DNA from: Treponema sp.
GTDB lineage: Bacteria; Spirochaetota; Spirochaetia; Treponematales; Treponemataceae
DNA: 64,000 nucleotides
Assembly (NCBI GenBank): GCA_017446265.1
Contig: JAFSRD010000020.1
Span: 28,233-92,232 of the forward strand
Direction of reading: 5' to 3'
Shown here: in pieces, positions 33,716 through 43,442 of the stretch
Layout: each line of letters starts with the position of its first letter
How positions within the stretch are numbered: the stretch's first letter is position 1
The notes under the pieces: model-generated
Seen by the model: only the letters and a program-made list of their open reading frames with translations
Told to the model about the DNA's origin: nothing
The model's database searches: none
Made by a program: the position numbers and the translations under genes

Positions 33716-35071
33716 ATGATGGATATGCTGATGCCGGTTTTTGCAATAATAATTCTTGTTGTGATAATTATCGTTGTCGTGCTCGTTGTACGTTCAGCGC
33801 GCGCAAGCGATGCAGGTGCTGGAAAAGCGGGTGGACTGTCTGCGAAAAACAGAAATGCGATTGTCAAGGAATGTTCCAAGCAACTTGCGCGCGACCCGCG
33901 TAATGTTCCCGCACTCACAACGCTTGGCGAACTATACTATAACGAGCAAAATTGGGAAAAAGCGTTCCCGCTGTACAATTCGCTGCTTGAATTGGCAACG
34001 GTGCATCCTGAAATAGATGCTGCAAGCATTGCAGAGCGACAGGGGATATGCGCATTTAAAATTAATAAATTTGATGATTCTGCAAGAGGTCTTATCACTG
34101 CATGCAAACTGTTGCCAGGTAGTTTTGATGCAAATTATTATCTTGGACGGCTCATGTTGCAAAAGAACGAATACGAAAAAGCTGTCATGTGCTTGCGCAA
34201 AGCACATTCAATTGCGCCAGACGCTATAGAAGTAAATGAGCCATTAGGCATGGCATATTTTAAAGCAAAGCACTATAAAGAGAGTTTGCCAATTCTACGC
34301 AAGGCGCTTGACGAAGATCCAACAAACAAAGAAGTGCTTTTTACGCTTGCCTCGTCGATGTCTGAAACAGGCTACAACGAGCAGGCGTTGAAAGTTTTTA
34401 TGCATCTGCGCCCCGACCCTCAATATGGCGCGCAATCGTGCCTTTCTGCAGGAATAATTCATGAGAACGCAAAGCAGCATGAGAGTGCTGTACAAGATTA
34501 TGAAATTGCTTTGAAGCTTGAAAACGTTCCTGCCGATTTGCAAGCAACAATTCGCTACCGACTTGCAATGACATATCTTGCGCTCAACAATATTGGAAAG
34601 GCACTTCATTATTTGAAGCAAATTCAGTTGACAATGCCTGACTTTAAAGATGTCGGTTCTCTTATTCAACGGTATCAAGAGTTGAACACAAATGCAAATT
34701 TGCAAGCGTATTTGATGTCGAATGCAAGCGATTTTGTGGCATTGTGCCGCAGATTTGTAACAGCCTATTATACTGACGCAGCAGTAAAAATTGAAGATGT
34801 GTCGGTTAAACCTGAATCAGTTGAAATTTTGTGCACGGTTGAGACGACAAAATGGGAAGACAGCGAGCTGTTTCGTTTTTACAGAAGTTCTGGCGCAACA
34901 GGTGAACTTTATGTGCGCGATTTCCATTCAAAATTGCGCGACTTAAAGTGTGATAGAGGCTTTTGCATTACAGCAGGGAGCTTTACAGAAGAAGCGCATA
35001 GGTATGTTGAAGGCAGGCCTGTCGATTTAATTGAAAAGAGCAAACTTACTTCCATGTTGAAAAAAATATAA
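33716..35071 (+). CDS. Membrane-anchored TPR protein with Mrr-like C-terminal domain
   Basis: 451 residues. One membrane helix (about 5-28) then TPR repeats (about 45-330: VPALTTLGELYYNEQNWEKAFPLYNSLLEL, ANYYLGRLMLQKNEYEKAVMCLRKAHSIAPD, AYFKAKHYKESLPILRKALDEDPTN). The last 110 residues look like a restriction-endonuclease-fold domain of the Mrr type: an N-terminal helix VALCRRFVTAYY, two strands ending in VETTKW and the closing phrase CITAGSFTEEAHRYVEGRPVDLIEKSKL that matches the G.F...A......V.LI...L motif. The catalytic QxK appears replaced (ETTK), so nuclease activity is doubtful. No DNA-modification genes are near. AGGAG lies 12 bp upstream. Confidence 0.78.
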   Translation: MMDMLMPVFAIIILVVIIIVVVLVVRSARASDAGAGKAGGLSAKNRNAIVKECSKQLARDPRNVPALTTLGELYYNEQNWEKAFPLYNSLLELATVHPEIDAASIAERQGICAFKINKFDDSARGLITACKLLPGSFDANYYLGRLMLQKNEYEKAVMCLRKAHSIAPDAIEVNEPLGMAYFKAKHYKESLPILRKALDEDPTNKEVLFTLASSMSETGYNEQALKVFMHLRPDPQYGAQSCLSAGIIHENAKQHESAVQDYEIALKLENVPADLQATIRYRLAMTYLALNNIGKALHYLKQIQLTMPDFKDVGSLIQRYQELNTNANLQAYLMSNASDFVALCRRFVTAYYTDAAVKIEDVSVKPESVEILCTVETTKWEDSELFRFYRSSGATGELYVRDFHSKLRDLKCDRGFCITAGSFTEEAHRYVEGRPVDLIEKSKLTSMLKKI

Positions 35072-35097
35072 TAAACGACGATTTTGGCGGGTATGAT

Positions 35098-36441
35098 ATG
35101 AGAATAAGATGCCCAACAATTTTAAGAAATACGTCTATTCAGTTCCGTTGGATAACATGCGCTGTTATTGCCGCAGATGCATTGTTCATCTTCACTGCTG
35201 TTATTAATTTTTTAAAACGCTATGTCTTTGAAATGCCTGTGCAAATTCAGCAAATATCTAACACGCAGTATTTTAATGCGTATTTCTTTTATGTTGATTT
35301 TTTTGTCTTTCTTTTGCTGTTTACTGTGTTTCTTGCATGCATAGTGATTAAAAAAAATATTTATGTGCGTATATGCTCCATATTGATAACAGTTGTCTCT
35401 GCTGTTTTTCTCGCGTATACAGTTGATGAGTTGTTTACAATAAAGTTATTTATTTTCATAAGTTGGATTATCACATGCGGCACTGTCTTTCAACCGAAAA
35501 TAAGCATTCCTGTCATTATTGGTGGCTGCGCGTTATTTATGTATGCACAATGGTATCCTGAAATATTTGGCATTGTTGATATGTTGCCGCATATTCAGCT
35601 TCACAACTCAGCGGATATGTTTACGCTTGCAACGTATTTTTGTATTGCTGCTGTTTTATCGTGCGCATATCGTTATGTTATACTGCGGTGGGAAGAGGAT
35701 GATGAAATGACGCAACATCTCAACATGGTGATGACACAGATGACGCATTTCAACAGGCGTCTTCAGGATGTGGCAAAGCGTCGCGGCGAAGAAGCTGCTG
35801 CACAGGAACGGCTTCGCATTACGCGAGACATGCATGACAGTTGCGGATATGTTTTTGTCAATATAGTTGGCCTCATGGAAGCGTCTGAAAGCAGTCCGCC
35901 ACAAGAGTGGTCAAGAACAAAAGAGACGTTTGAAACAGTGCGCATGTTGGCAAGCAACGGGCTTCAAGACACGCGACGCACACTGCGTGCCATACGTGAC
36001 ATTCAATATCCTTTTGAGAGCAACCTTGCTGCGCTCGCGGAAATTAAGAAGTTGTTTGAAAGCGTAACAAATATTAAAGTTACACTCAATACTGGAAATA
36101 CAAAAATCAACTATGGCAGAACTATAAATACAATTATCACACGCACCATGCAAGAAGCGCTCACAAATGCAGTGCGACACGGGAAGGCAACGCATATTGA
36201 AGTATACCTGTGGGATGATGAAGCTCAACTTATGATGACTGTCAAAGACAATGGCATTGGCTCAAAACAAGTTGTAAAAGGCATAGGTCTTGCTGGAATG
36301 GAAGAGCGGCTTGCAAGAATTGGTGGCATTCTTGAAACAGAGACGCGTCCCGATGGCGGTTTTCATTTAACAATTACAATTCCGTTAATCAAAGAGACAG
36401 ATGGAGATGCATATGAAAAAGTTGAAGATTTTGCTTGCTGA
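35098..36441 (+). CDS. Sensor histidine kinase, NarX/LiaS-like (HisKA_3)
   Basis: 447 residues. Six hydrophobic segments (about 18-40, 62-83, 88-108, 115-135, 138-152, 175-195) form an intramembrane sensor with no large extracytoplasmic domain. A coiled linker leads to the phosphoacceptor His246 in RITRDMHDSCG, then an HATPase domain with the N-box QEALTNAVRHGKA, G1 DNGIGS and G2 GIGLAGMEERL. The third residue after His is Ser/Cys rather than the common Leu-Gly, a mild oddity. It overlaps the response regulator gene by 29 bp, so the two form one system. The stimulus is unknown. Confidence 0.9.
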   Translation: MRIRCPTILRNTSIQFRWITCAVIAADALFIFTAVINFLKRYVFEMPVQIQQISNTQYFNAYFFYVDFFVFLLLFTVFLACIVIKKNIYVRICSILITVVSAVFLAYTVDELFTIKLFIFISWIITCGTVFQPKISIPVIIGGCALFMYAQWYPEIFGIVDMLPHIQLHNSADMFTLATYFCIAAVLSCAYRYVILRWEEDDEMTQHLNMVMTQMTHFNRRLQDVAKRRGEEAAAQERLRITRDMHDSCGYVFVNIVGLMEASESSPPQEWSRTKETFETVRMLASNGLQDTRRTLRAIRDIQYPFESNLAALAEIKKLFESVTNIKVTLNTGNTKINYGRTINTIITRTMQEALTNAVRHGKATHIEVYLWDDEAQLMMTVKDNGIGSKQVVKGIGLAGMEERLARIGGILETETRPDGGFHLTITIPLIKETDGDAYEKVEDFAC

Positions 36442-37081
36442 CGATCAGCGTATGTTTGCCGAAAGTTTAAAAACATTTTTAAACAATTATGCCGCCGACA
36501 TGGATGTGCTGCCTATTGCTGCAAATGGCAAGGAAGCGTGTGAATTAGTTGATAAAAATCAACCAGATATAATTCTCATGGATGTGCGAATGCCAGAGAT
36601 GAACGGTGTAGAAGCTGTCAAAAAAATAAAACCGCGGCATCCCGATGTAAAAGTTATTATGCTTTCCACATATGATGAAGATGAATTTGTGCGCGAGGCA
36701 TTGCTCGCAGGAGCTTCCGGCTACTTGCTCAAGGATATTTCGCCAACGGAACTGATTGTGTCTATTCGTGCGCTCAATTCTGGTGTAATGCAGATTTCAC
36801 CGTCTATTGCGCAGAAGCTTATTCGCACAACATATGTTGAGCGCGGCATTATTGCAGATAGTAATGACGCAGATGTATCGTTTCCGTGGCTTGGAACGCT
36901 TACACAGCGCGAGCGTGAAATATTTGCGTTGCTTGCAACCGGCAGAGACAATAATCAAATTGCAAAACAGCTCGGACTTGCGCTGCAAACTGTACGCAAT
37001 CAAGTAAGCACAATATACTCAAAACTTGGTGTGCGAGACAGATTCGAAATAATTCAACTTGCAAATAAAATAAAGCATTGA
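36413..37081 (+). CDS. NarL/LuxR-type response regulator
   Basis: 222 residues from ATG 36413, chosen because GGAG is 6 bp upstream; ATG 36401 is in frame but has no site. Receiver domain: acidic pair DD at 10-11, phospho-Asp57 in ILMDVRMPEMNG, Thr/Ser and Lys in MLSTYDEDEF and YLLKDISP. C-terminal LuxR helix-turn-helix: LTQREREIFALLATGRDNNQIAKQLGLALQTVRNQVSTIYSKLGVRDR. It is driven by the kinase upstream. It converges on the sugar permease genes with a 1-bp gap, so its targets may or may not include that importer. Confidence 0.93.
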   Translation: MKKLKILLADDQRMFAESLKTFLNNYAADMDVLPIAANGKEACELVDKNQPDIILMDVRMPEMNGVEAVKKIKPRHPDVKVIMLSTYDEDEFVREALLAGASGYLLKDISPTELIVSIRALNSGVMQISPSIAQKLIRTTYVERGIIADSNDADVSFPWLGTLTQREREIFALLATGRDNNQIAKQLGLALQTVRNQVSTIYSKLGVRDRFEIIQLANKIKH

Positions 37082-37082
37082 C

Positions 37083-37898
37083 TTATTTTACCGAGCCGAC
37101 AACGCCTTCAATGAATCGCCGTTGTTGCGTAAAGAACAGCACTACAGGCGGCAAAGTCATAATGGTAACGCATAGCATAAGCAGTCCATAGTTTGTTACA
37201 TATGTTGCGGTAAGGCCTGTAACAAGCAACGGCATTGTCTGCATCTCTTGGCTTTGCATGACGATGAGCGGCCACATGTAGCTGTTCCATATGTTCATAA
37301 ATGTAACGATTGCTGCTGCGGTAAAAGTTGGAGCCATGATTGGAATGTATATGCGCAGGTAGATGCTGAATTCGTTTAAACCGTCAACGCGTGCTGCTTG
37401 AATTGTTTCAAGCGGAAACGACACAGAATTTTGCCTAAAGAAAAATATTAAGAACGCTGTTGAAATCGACGGCAGCACAAATCCAAACGTGGAATTGAGC
37501 AGGTGCATTTTACTGAACATTCTGAACAGCGGCACCATAATCGCTGCAAAAGGAATCATCATTGAGAGCAGCAGGATATTCATAAGTATGTCTTTTTGCT
37601 TGTCACGATAAATTTGAAAACCGTATCCAGCGAGCGAGCAGACAAATATGCTCAACAGCGTTCCAATAACGGTAACTCTCAGCGAATTCCAAAATGCGCG
37701 CCCCACACGCACTGTGGCATGCATCGTTTTAATATTTTCGATAAGGTATGTGCCGAGCGTAATTTTTCCACGTATTACATCAACGCTTTCATTTGTTGCT
37801 GCAACGAGCATCCAATAAAATGGGAATATGGAAAACAGGCAAACGATAATTAAAAATGTATATTCTAACGACAAAAGAGCAGAATCTTTTGATTTCAT
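37083..37898 (-). CDS. Sugar ABC transporter permease (MalG/UgpE type)
   Basis: 271 residues, six membrane segments. The ABC-contact EAA loop is ETIQAARVDGLNEFSIYLRIYIPIMAPTF. Belongs to the carbohydrate uptake type 1 family. Its start overlaps the previous permease gene by 4 bp. It is the last gene of the importer operon; no ATPase gene follows, so the importer must borrow a shared MsiK/MalK-like ATPase from elsewhere in the genome. Confidence 0.93.
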   Translation of the reverse strand: MKSKDSALLSLEYTFLIIVCLFSIFPFYWMLVAATNESVDVIRGKITLGTYLIENIKTMHATVRVGRAFWNSLRVTVIGTLLSIFVCSLAGYGFQIYRDKQKDILMNILLLSMMIPFAAIMVPLFRMFSKMHLLNSTFGFVLPSISTAFLIFFFRQNSVSFPLETIQAARVDGLNEFSIYLRIYIPIMAPTFTAAAIVTFMNIWNSYMWPLIVMQSQEMQTMPLLVTGLTATYVTNYGLLMLCVTIMTLPPVVLFFTQQRRFIEGVVGSVK

Positions 37899-38824
37899 TT
37901 TTCTTTATCTCCTATTTTGATTTGAATAAATGAAAGTGCTGCAACCATAATGAGTATTGCATATGAGACTGCTGCTGCGTATCCAAATTGCGGATTTAAA
38001 AAGAACGAGAGGCGGTAAATATATTGCGAAATTGTAAGCGTTGTATTTCCCGGTCCGCCATTTGTCATATTCTGCACTTCGTCAAAAAGTTGGAGCGTGC
38101 CATTTGTAGACATTATCGCGGTAAGCAAAATGACAGGCTTCAGCAACGGCAGCGTAATTTTAAAAAATGATTGAATTGAATTTGCACCGTCAATTCTCGC
38201 AGCTTCATAAATGCGCGGGTCAATGTTTTGAAGGCCTGCAAGGTAGAAAACGGTATTGTATCCCGTCCATCGCCACGTAATTGTAAAAATAATTATGACG
38301 CGCGCCCAAAACGGATCTTGCAACCAGTTTACTGGTTCGGTGATAATCTTTGTTGAAATAAGCCATGTGTTTACAAGCCCGTCGATAGAAAACAACGATT
38401 TAAAAATCATTGCAGAAGCGACGAGCGCCGTAACGCATGGCAGAAAGACAACTGTTCGGAAAAAGCCTTTGAATTTTATATTGTCGTCGTTGAGAATTGA
38501 TGCAAGAATCAAGGCAAGAAAAAGCATAATCGGCACTTGAAAAATAAAGTAGATAAAAACATTTTTCACTGATGCAAGAAACTGCTCGTCTTGAAACAAT
38601 CGCGCGTAGTTGCGCAATCCTGAAAAATGCAGATTGTTTGCGATGCCTGACTGGAGAGAAAGGAAAAACGCGCGAACCATTGGGTAAAAGTTAAGCGCGA
38701 ATATTAAAAGCGCTGCCGGTGTAACAAAACACCAGCCCGCATTTTTGTATTTTATCTCAAGTGTCTGCCGTTTCAGCGCGCATTTTAAACGTTCCTTACA
38801 ATTCAACAACGAGTGAAACATCAA
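37895..38824 (-). CDS. Sugar ABC transporter permease (MalF/UgpA type)
   Basis: 309 residues with six membrane segments. The EAA loop IYEAARIDGANSIQSFFKITLPLLKPV near residues 220-248 is canonical. The N-terminus (NAGWCFVTPAALLIFALNFYPMVRAFFLSL) is also typical. It overlaps the binding-protein gene upstream and the second permease gene downstream by 4 bp each, so all three are translated as a coupled unit. Confidence 0.93.
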   Translation of the reverse strand: MMFHSLLNCKERLKCALKRQTLEIKYKNAGWCFVTPAALLIFALNFYPMVRAFFLSLQSGIANNLHFSGLRNYARLFQDEQFLASVKNVFIYFIFQVPIMLFLALILASILNDDNIKFKGFFRTVVFLPCVTALVASAMIFKSLFSIDGLVNTWLISTKIITEPVNWLQDPFWARVIIIFTITWRWTGYNTVFYLAGLQNIDPRIYEAARIDGANSIQSFFKITLPLLKPVILLTAIMSTNGTLQLFDEVQNMTNGGPGNTTLTISQYIYRLSFFLNPQFGYAAAVSYAILIMVAALSFIQIKIGDKEK

Positions 38825-40113
38825 TAGCCCATCATAAATTCTATGTTTTTCTGTGCTTCTGCAAGTGCTACATCAATTGTACTTGTGCCGTTTACAATGT
38901 CGTTGATTTTCATGCCGACGGCATTGCGTGCTTCATAATTGAAGATGCCGTATTTTACTTGCGGTACATGCTTTGCGTATTCCACAATGTCAATATAAAT
39001 CTTTTGCCCGCCGAAAAATTCATTCGGTTGATTATACGCTTCTGCCTGTGCAGCTGGTTCCCATGTGGCAATTGCGCCAGACGAAGGGAGAATCGTGTTG
39101 TAGAACTCTATGCTGCCTGCAAAAGTTTTGTTAAGAAAATCCATTGCCGTGTCGGGATTTTTTGAATTTGCCATGACCATCCAACTTGAACCGCCGTTAC
39201 TTGAATAGTTTGTCGCGGTTGCAACGTTGCTCAGTTTTGGCGTGTTTACAACAGCCCATTTTCCGCTTTGGTCTTTTGCTGCGCTTATTGAGCCGACAAG
39301 CCAGCAGCCGTTGATTGCAGAAGCCGTTGTACCATTATTGATAGTCGCAATATATGCGTTCCAATCGGGCACAATAAGACATACACCGTCTTGAATCATT
39401 TTTGCATAAATATCAAGCGCCTTTTTCAAAACATCATTGTTTGCAAGCAATGGTTTGCCATCTGAGTCGAACAGCCATGTGCCTGCGCTTTGCAGCATTA
39501 TCATAATGATGTCTGTTTCATTCCCAAAATAGGAAATCATCGCAACGCCTGTTTTTTCTTTTACAATTTTTCCAAGCTCGTAAAATCTATCCCATGTGAT
39601 ATTGTTAAAATCTTCTACACGAAGACCTGCACTTTCCAGTATGTCTCTGCGTAAAAAAGTGCAGGTAACCCCATTGTCAAACGGTACGCTGTAGTTTTTC
39701 CCGTCTACTTCACCATAGCCAAGTTTGTACTGTGCAAATTGCGACAAATCAATTTTGCCGTTTACTGGAAGAAACGCATTGGGATAATTTGTTAAATTTT
39801 TTTGAAGCGCGTTGTCTTGCATAAGGATGATGTCTGGCAGCGTGTTTGCTTGATTTGCAGAGAGCGATGTAACAAGTTTTTGCTGCAAGTCGTCCCACGG
39901 TGTTTCAACAACATTGATAGTAACGTTGGGATTATCGCGGTTGTAAATCTTTGCTGCTTCATTCATTGCGTAGATGTTGAATGTTTGGTCCCAGCACCAC
40001 ACGGTAATTGTGACTGCGCTATCTGCCGCACTGCTCTTTTTTTCACAACTTGTTAAAACAAATGATAGAGCAAATGTGCACAAGACAGCCACTTTGATAA
40101 TTATTTTTTTCAT
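38821..40113 (-). CDS. Sugar-binding lipoprotein of the ABC importer
   Basis: 430 residues. Signal with lipobox LTSC (about Cys22), family 1 extracellular solute-binding fold: ITVWCWDQTFNIYAMNEAAKIYNRDNPNVTINVVETPWDDLQQKLVTSLSA, LPDIILMQDNALQ, and GGSSWMVMANSKNPDTAMDFLNKTF. ATG 40113 has a perfect AGGAGG 7 bp upstream; longer readings cross the intergenic operator region. The presence of many aromatic residues (Trp) suits a sugar ligand. Divergent from the LacZ-type gene, which suggests a galactoside or galactose-containing oligosaccharide. Confidence 0.94.
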   Translation of the reverse strand: MKKIIIKVAVLCTFALSFVLTSCEKKSSAADSAVTITVWCWDQTFNIYAMNEAAKIYNRDNPNVTINVVETPWDDLQQKLVTSLSANQANTLPDIILMQDNALQKNLTNYPNAFLPVNGKIDLSQFAQYKLGYGEVDGKNYSVPFDNGVTCTFLRRDILESAGLRVEDFNNITWDRFYELGKIVKEKTGVAMISYFGNETDIIMIMLQSAGTWLFDSDGKPLLANNDVLKKALDIYAKMIQDGVCLIVPDWNAYIATINNGTTASAINGCWLVGSISAAKDQSGKWAVVNTPKLSNVATATNYSSNGGSSWMVMANSKNPDTAMDFLNKTFAGSIEFYNTILPSSGAIATWEPAAQAEAYNQPNEFFGGQKIYIDIVEYAKHVPQVKYGIFNYEARNAVGMKINDIVNGTSTIDVALAEAQKNIEFMMGY

Positions 40114-40172
40114 AATAATTCCTCCTAATTTAACAAAAGTATAAATCAATTTTTGCAAATCAAAAGAGATAG

Positions 40173-40186
40173 AAATACTAGTATTT
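40173..40186. promoter_or_regulatory. Perfect 14-bp palindrome between the sugar importer and beta-galactosidase genes
   Basis: AAATACTAGTATTT is fully self-complementary and sits about 60-75 bp from both divergent start codons, the usual place for an operator controlling both. Nearby are TGTTTATACTGTTG and a TATAGT (40217-40222) that could be the -10 of the plus-strand gene. No LacI/AraC/GntR-type regulator gene is adjacent. Confidence 0.5.
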
Positions 40187-40248
40187 TTGTACTGTTTATA
40201 CTGTTGTTTTTTAGTGTATAGTAAAACAAAGATTATTAAGAGGTATGT

Positions 40249-43200
40249 ATGATGAAGCATGTGTGGGAGAATCCTGAAATTCAATCGCTCAACAGGCTTC
40301 CGATGCGAAGTCCGCTTATTCCGTTTGCATCTATGGAACATGCAGCTCGCGAGTGTGCGCTTGGACCAGAGGCGTGTACATTGTCAAAAAGCCCGTATCA
40401 CAAAAGCCTTGACGGTATATGGCGTTTTGCGCTACTTGAATCTCCAAACAAGGAAGTTGTTTCGTGGGAAAAAATACGCGTTCCTGGCACGTGGACATTG
40501 CAAGGATATGATGCGCCGCATTACACAAATGTGCAAATGCCATTCGACACGTTGCCGCCGAATGTGCCGCAGAAAAATCCTACCGGTGTATATTGCAGAG
40601 ATGTTGTGATTCCGCGATTATGGAAAAAACGGCGCGTTGTGTTGCATATAGGTTCTGCGGAAAGCTGCACAATTGTTTTTGTTAATGGGATTGAAGTCGG
40701 TGTTTCAAAAGATACGCGTCTCCCATGTGAGTTTGACATTACGCCGTTTTTGCAATGGAGTGACGCTGTTTGTCGTGCGACTATCTGCATAAAAGTGGTG
40801 CGCTATTCTGATGCATCGTTTGTGGAAGACCAAGACCAGTGGTGGTTCGGCGGCATTCACCGCAGCGTGTATTTATACGCAACTAAAAATATATATATTG
40901 AGGATGTACAGGCGCTGACACGTGTGGAGCACGCAGGCGAGACAAATGAAAAGCGCATGGGCGTCATTCCACTCGTTGTCAAACTTGGCTGTGCGTTGTA
41001 CAACGGAGAAGCGTTGACGCAAACGCATTCCCAGCATATGCGCTATGTGTTGCGCTATGCAGTGCATGAGCTTGCAGGCACCGCACAAAAAGGAGCGCTT
41101 GGCAAATGTGTTGCACAAGGAGAAAAAAGCGGCTCGTATAATTATCGCGATGAATTGGGCGAGATGCGCGCAACTATAAAAATTACTAATGTCAAACTGT
41201 GGTCGAGCGAGATGCCGCATCTTTATGTACTCTCGGTAAGTTTGTGCGAATCAACAAAAAGCGGAACTGCAGGACGCGTCATTGAAAGCACTGCATGTAC
41301 AGTCGGTTTTAAAACAGTCGAAATTAGCAATCGAGAGTTGCGTGTCAACGGCAAGATGATTTATATACGCGGTGTAAACCGCCATGAGCACAGTGAGTAT
41401 TTTGGCAAAACGCTTTCGTTGCAAGAGATGGTACGCGATGTTCATATGCTCAAGTCGTACAACTTTAATGCGGTGCGCACATGCCACTATCCGAACGATG
41501 AACGCTGGTATGAGCTGTGCGACAGATACGGGCTTTACGTGCTCGATGAAGCGAATATTGAAAACCATGCGTACTACGACAATCTTGCGCGGAGCGATGA
41601 ATGGACGCATGCATATATGACGCGCGTGCAGCGTATGGTGCGCCGCGATAAAAATCATGCGTGTATTTTTGGATGGTCGCTCGGCAATGAAAGCGGCTGC
41701 GGACAGAATCATTACGCGCTTGCATCATGGGTGCGCAGCTTTGACAGCACGCGCATTGTACACTACGAAGGAGCTGTGCGCGAGGAATTGCGTCAAATGC
41801 CATACACGCTCGACACCCTTGCTCGCGGCAGCGCAGTTACCGACATAGTTGCACCGATGTATCCGCCGATTGATTTGATTGTCGATTATGCGGAAAAGCG
41901 GAAGGATTCACGCCCGCTTGTCATGTGTGAATATGCTCATGCCATGGGAAACGCATGCGGCAGCCTTGCAGATTATTGGAATGCAATTGAGAATCATCAC
42001 GGTTTGCAAGGCGGCTTTATCTGGGACTGGCTTGACCAAGGAATTGCTGCAAAAAAAATTGCTAAAAACGGCAGAACGCAAAAATATTGGAAATACGGAG
42101 GCGACTTTGGCGATGTACCGACAGATTATGATTTTTGCTTGAACGGCATCAATTTCCCGGACGGCGTGCCAAAACCTGCAATGGAAGAGTGTCGCCATCT
42201 TTTTGCACCAGTTCGATTGCGCACCGTTGGACGCACTGCCGACGAAAAAAGCTATGCGGTGCGAGGAGCATTTGTTGTCGAAAATTGTTTTGATTTTTTA
42301 ACGATTAATAATATTTTACTCATATGGGAAATACGGAAAAATGGAACGGCGTGTGAACAGGGCGCTGTAAAACTTCCTGCAATACAGCCAGGAAAAAGCG
42401 CGGATGTGCACATTGCAGCCGTACAAAAAGCAGTTGCAACCGCAAAAAACGGCGAAGAGCTTGTTTTACATGTTGCATTTGTCTATGGTGCAGATACGCC
42501 GTTTGCAAAAGCGGGAATGCTCATCCGTTCAGATGAATTTATGCTTGTACACGGAAAAGGCTGGCAAAAATATAACGCGTTGCACCATATGTCTGCCACG
42601 CCGAGTTCTTCAGTTTTACCGCTTGCGCTTGATGTTGCAAAAAAGTTTAAGCCAATCCTATTCCGTGCGCTGCTTGAAAACGAATGCGTTAAAGGAGAGC
42701 TTCCGCATTTAAACGACAAAACTACGCCGTGGTGCTTTCAAAATAAGCCGACGCAGGCGTGGCTCAACTCTGGAATTGATAATTTATTAATTAATAAAAA
42801 ATCTGATGTGCTTTTTGAACTTGTTTCTGACAAACCTGCACGCAAACGCACTACGTTCGGCACATTTGAATATAAAACAAAACTGTGCCGTGCGCCAGAT
42901 GGAAGTGCAGCCATACAGATTGACGCGCTATTTACATTGACAAATGCGGTTGCAGAGTATCCGCGTGTCGGCATCACTGCTCCAATAGATGCTGCATTTA
43001 ACACAGTGTGCTGGTATGGGCGCGGGCCGCACGAGTGTTATGCAGATAGAAAAGCAAGTGCGCATCTAGGCATGTACAAAATGAATGCAGCTGACATGGG
43101 CGTTCCGTACATTGTGCCGCAGGAAAATGGCGCACGGTGTGACGTGAAATATATTGAGCTTTCTAACGGCAAAAAAACGCTTCACATTCAGTCGCGTACA

Positions 43201-43422
43201 CCATTTACATTCAGTGTGTCAAAATATGCTGTGAAGGATATGTTTGCGTGCAGACACACAGTGGACCTGCATGATTTTACAAGCGACAAACAGAATCCGC
43301 ATTACATGCTTACGATTGATGCTGCTCATCGCGGTGTTGGAACAGGCGCATGCGGGCCTGACACGTTGGAAAAATATCGCGTAAAGCCAGGCGTGTATAA
43401 ACTGTGCCTGCGTGTGTGGTGA
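40249..43422 (+). CDS. lacZ: Beta-galactosidase, GH2 LacZ type
   Basis: 1057 residues, usual length of long LacZ enzymes with five domains including the C-terminal small-chain domain. Catalytic acid/base Glu481 in LGNESGCGQNH, nucleophile Glu561 in MCEYAHAMGN. Other landmarks: DQDQWWFGGIHRSVYLYA, VRTCHYPNDERWYELCDRYGLYVLDEANIENH, GGFIWDWLDQGI and C-terminal WYGRGPHECYADRKASAHLG. There is no signal peptide, so it acts on imported galactosides in the cytosol. AAGAGG precedes ATG 40249. The divergent importer probably supplies its substrate. Confidence 0.96.
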   Translation: MMKHVWENPEIQSLNRLPMRSPLIPFASMEHAARECALGPEACTLSKSPYHKSLDGIWRFALLESPNKEVVSWEKIRVPGTWTLQGYDAPHYTNVQMPFDTLPPNVPQKNPTGVYCRDVVIPRLWKKRRVVLHIGSAESCTIVFVNGIEVGVSKDTRLPCEFDITPFLQWSDAVCRATICIKVVRYSDASFVEDQDQWWFGGIHRSVYLYATKNIYIEDVQALTRVEHAGETNEKRMGVIPLVVKLGCALYNGEALTQTHSQHMRYVLRYAVHELAGTAQKGALGKCVAQGEKSGSYNYRDELGEMRATIKITNVKLWSSEMPHLYVLSVSLCESTKSGTAGRVIESTACTVGFKTVEISNRELRVNGKMIYIRGVNRHEHSEYFGKTLSLQEMVRDVHMLKSYNFNAVRTCHYPNDERWYELCDRYGLYVLDEANIENHAYYDNLARSDEWTHAYMTRVQRMVRRDKNHACIFGWSLGNESGCGQNHYALASWVRSFDSTRIVHYEGAVREELRQMPYTLDTLARGSAVTDIVAPMYPPIDLIVDYAEKRKDSRPLVMCEYAHAMGNACGSLADYWNAIENHHGLQGGFIWDWLDQGIAAKKIAKNGRTQKYWKYGGDFGDVPTDYDFCLNGINFPDGVPKPAMEECRHLFAPVRLRTVGRTADEKSYAVRGAFVVENCFDFLTINNILLIWEIRKNGTACEQGAVKLPAIQPGKSADVHIAAVQKAVATAKNGEELVLHVAFVYGADTPFAKAGMLIRSDEFMLVHGKGWQKYNALHHMSATPSSSVLPLALDVAKKFKPILFRALLENECVKGELPHLNDKTTPWCFQNKPTQAWLNSGIDNLLINKKSDVLFELVSDKPARKRTTFGTFEYKTKLCRAPDGSAAIQIDALFTLTNAVAEYPRVGITAPIDAAFNTVCWYGRGPHECYADRKASAHLGMYKMNAADMGVPYIVPQENGARCDVKYIELSNGKKTLHIQSRTPFTFSVSKYAVKDMFACRHTVDLHDFTSDKQNPHYMLTIDAAHRGVGTGACGPDTLEKYRVKPGVYKLCLRVW

Positions 43423-43442
43423 AATGATGCCGTTGAATAATT

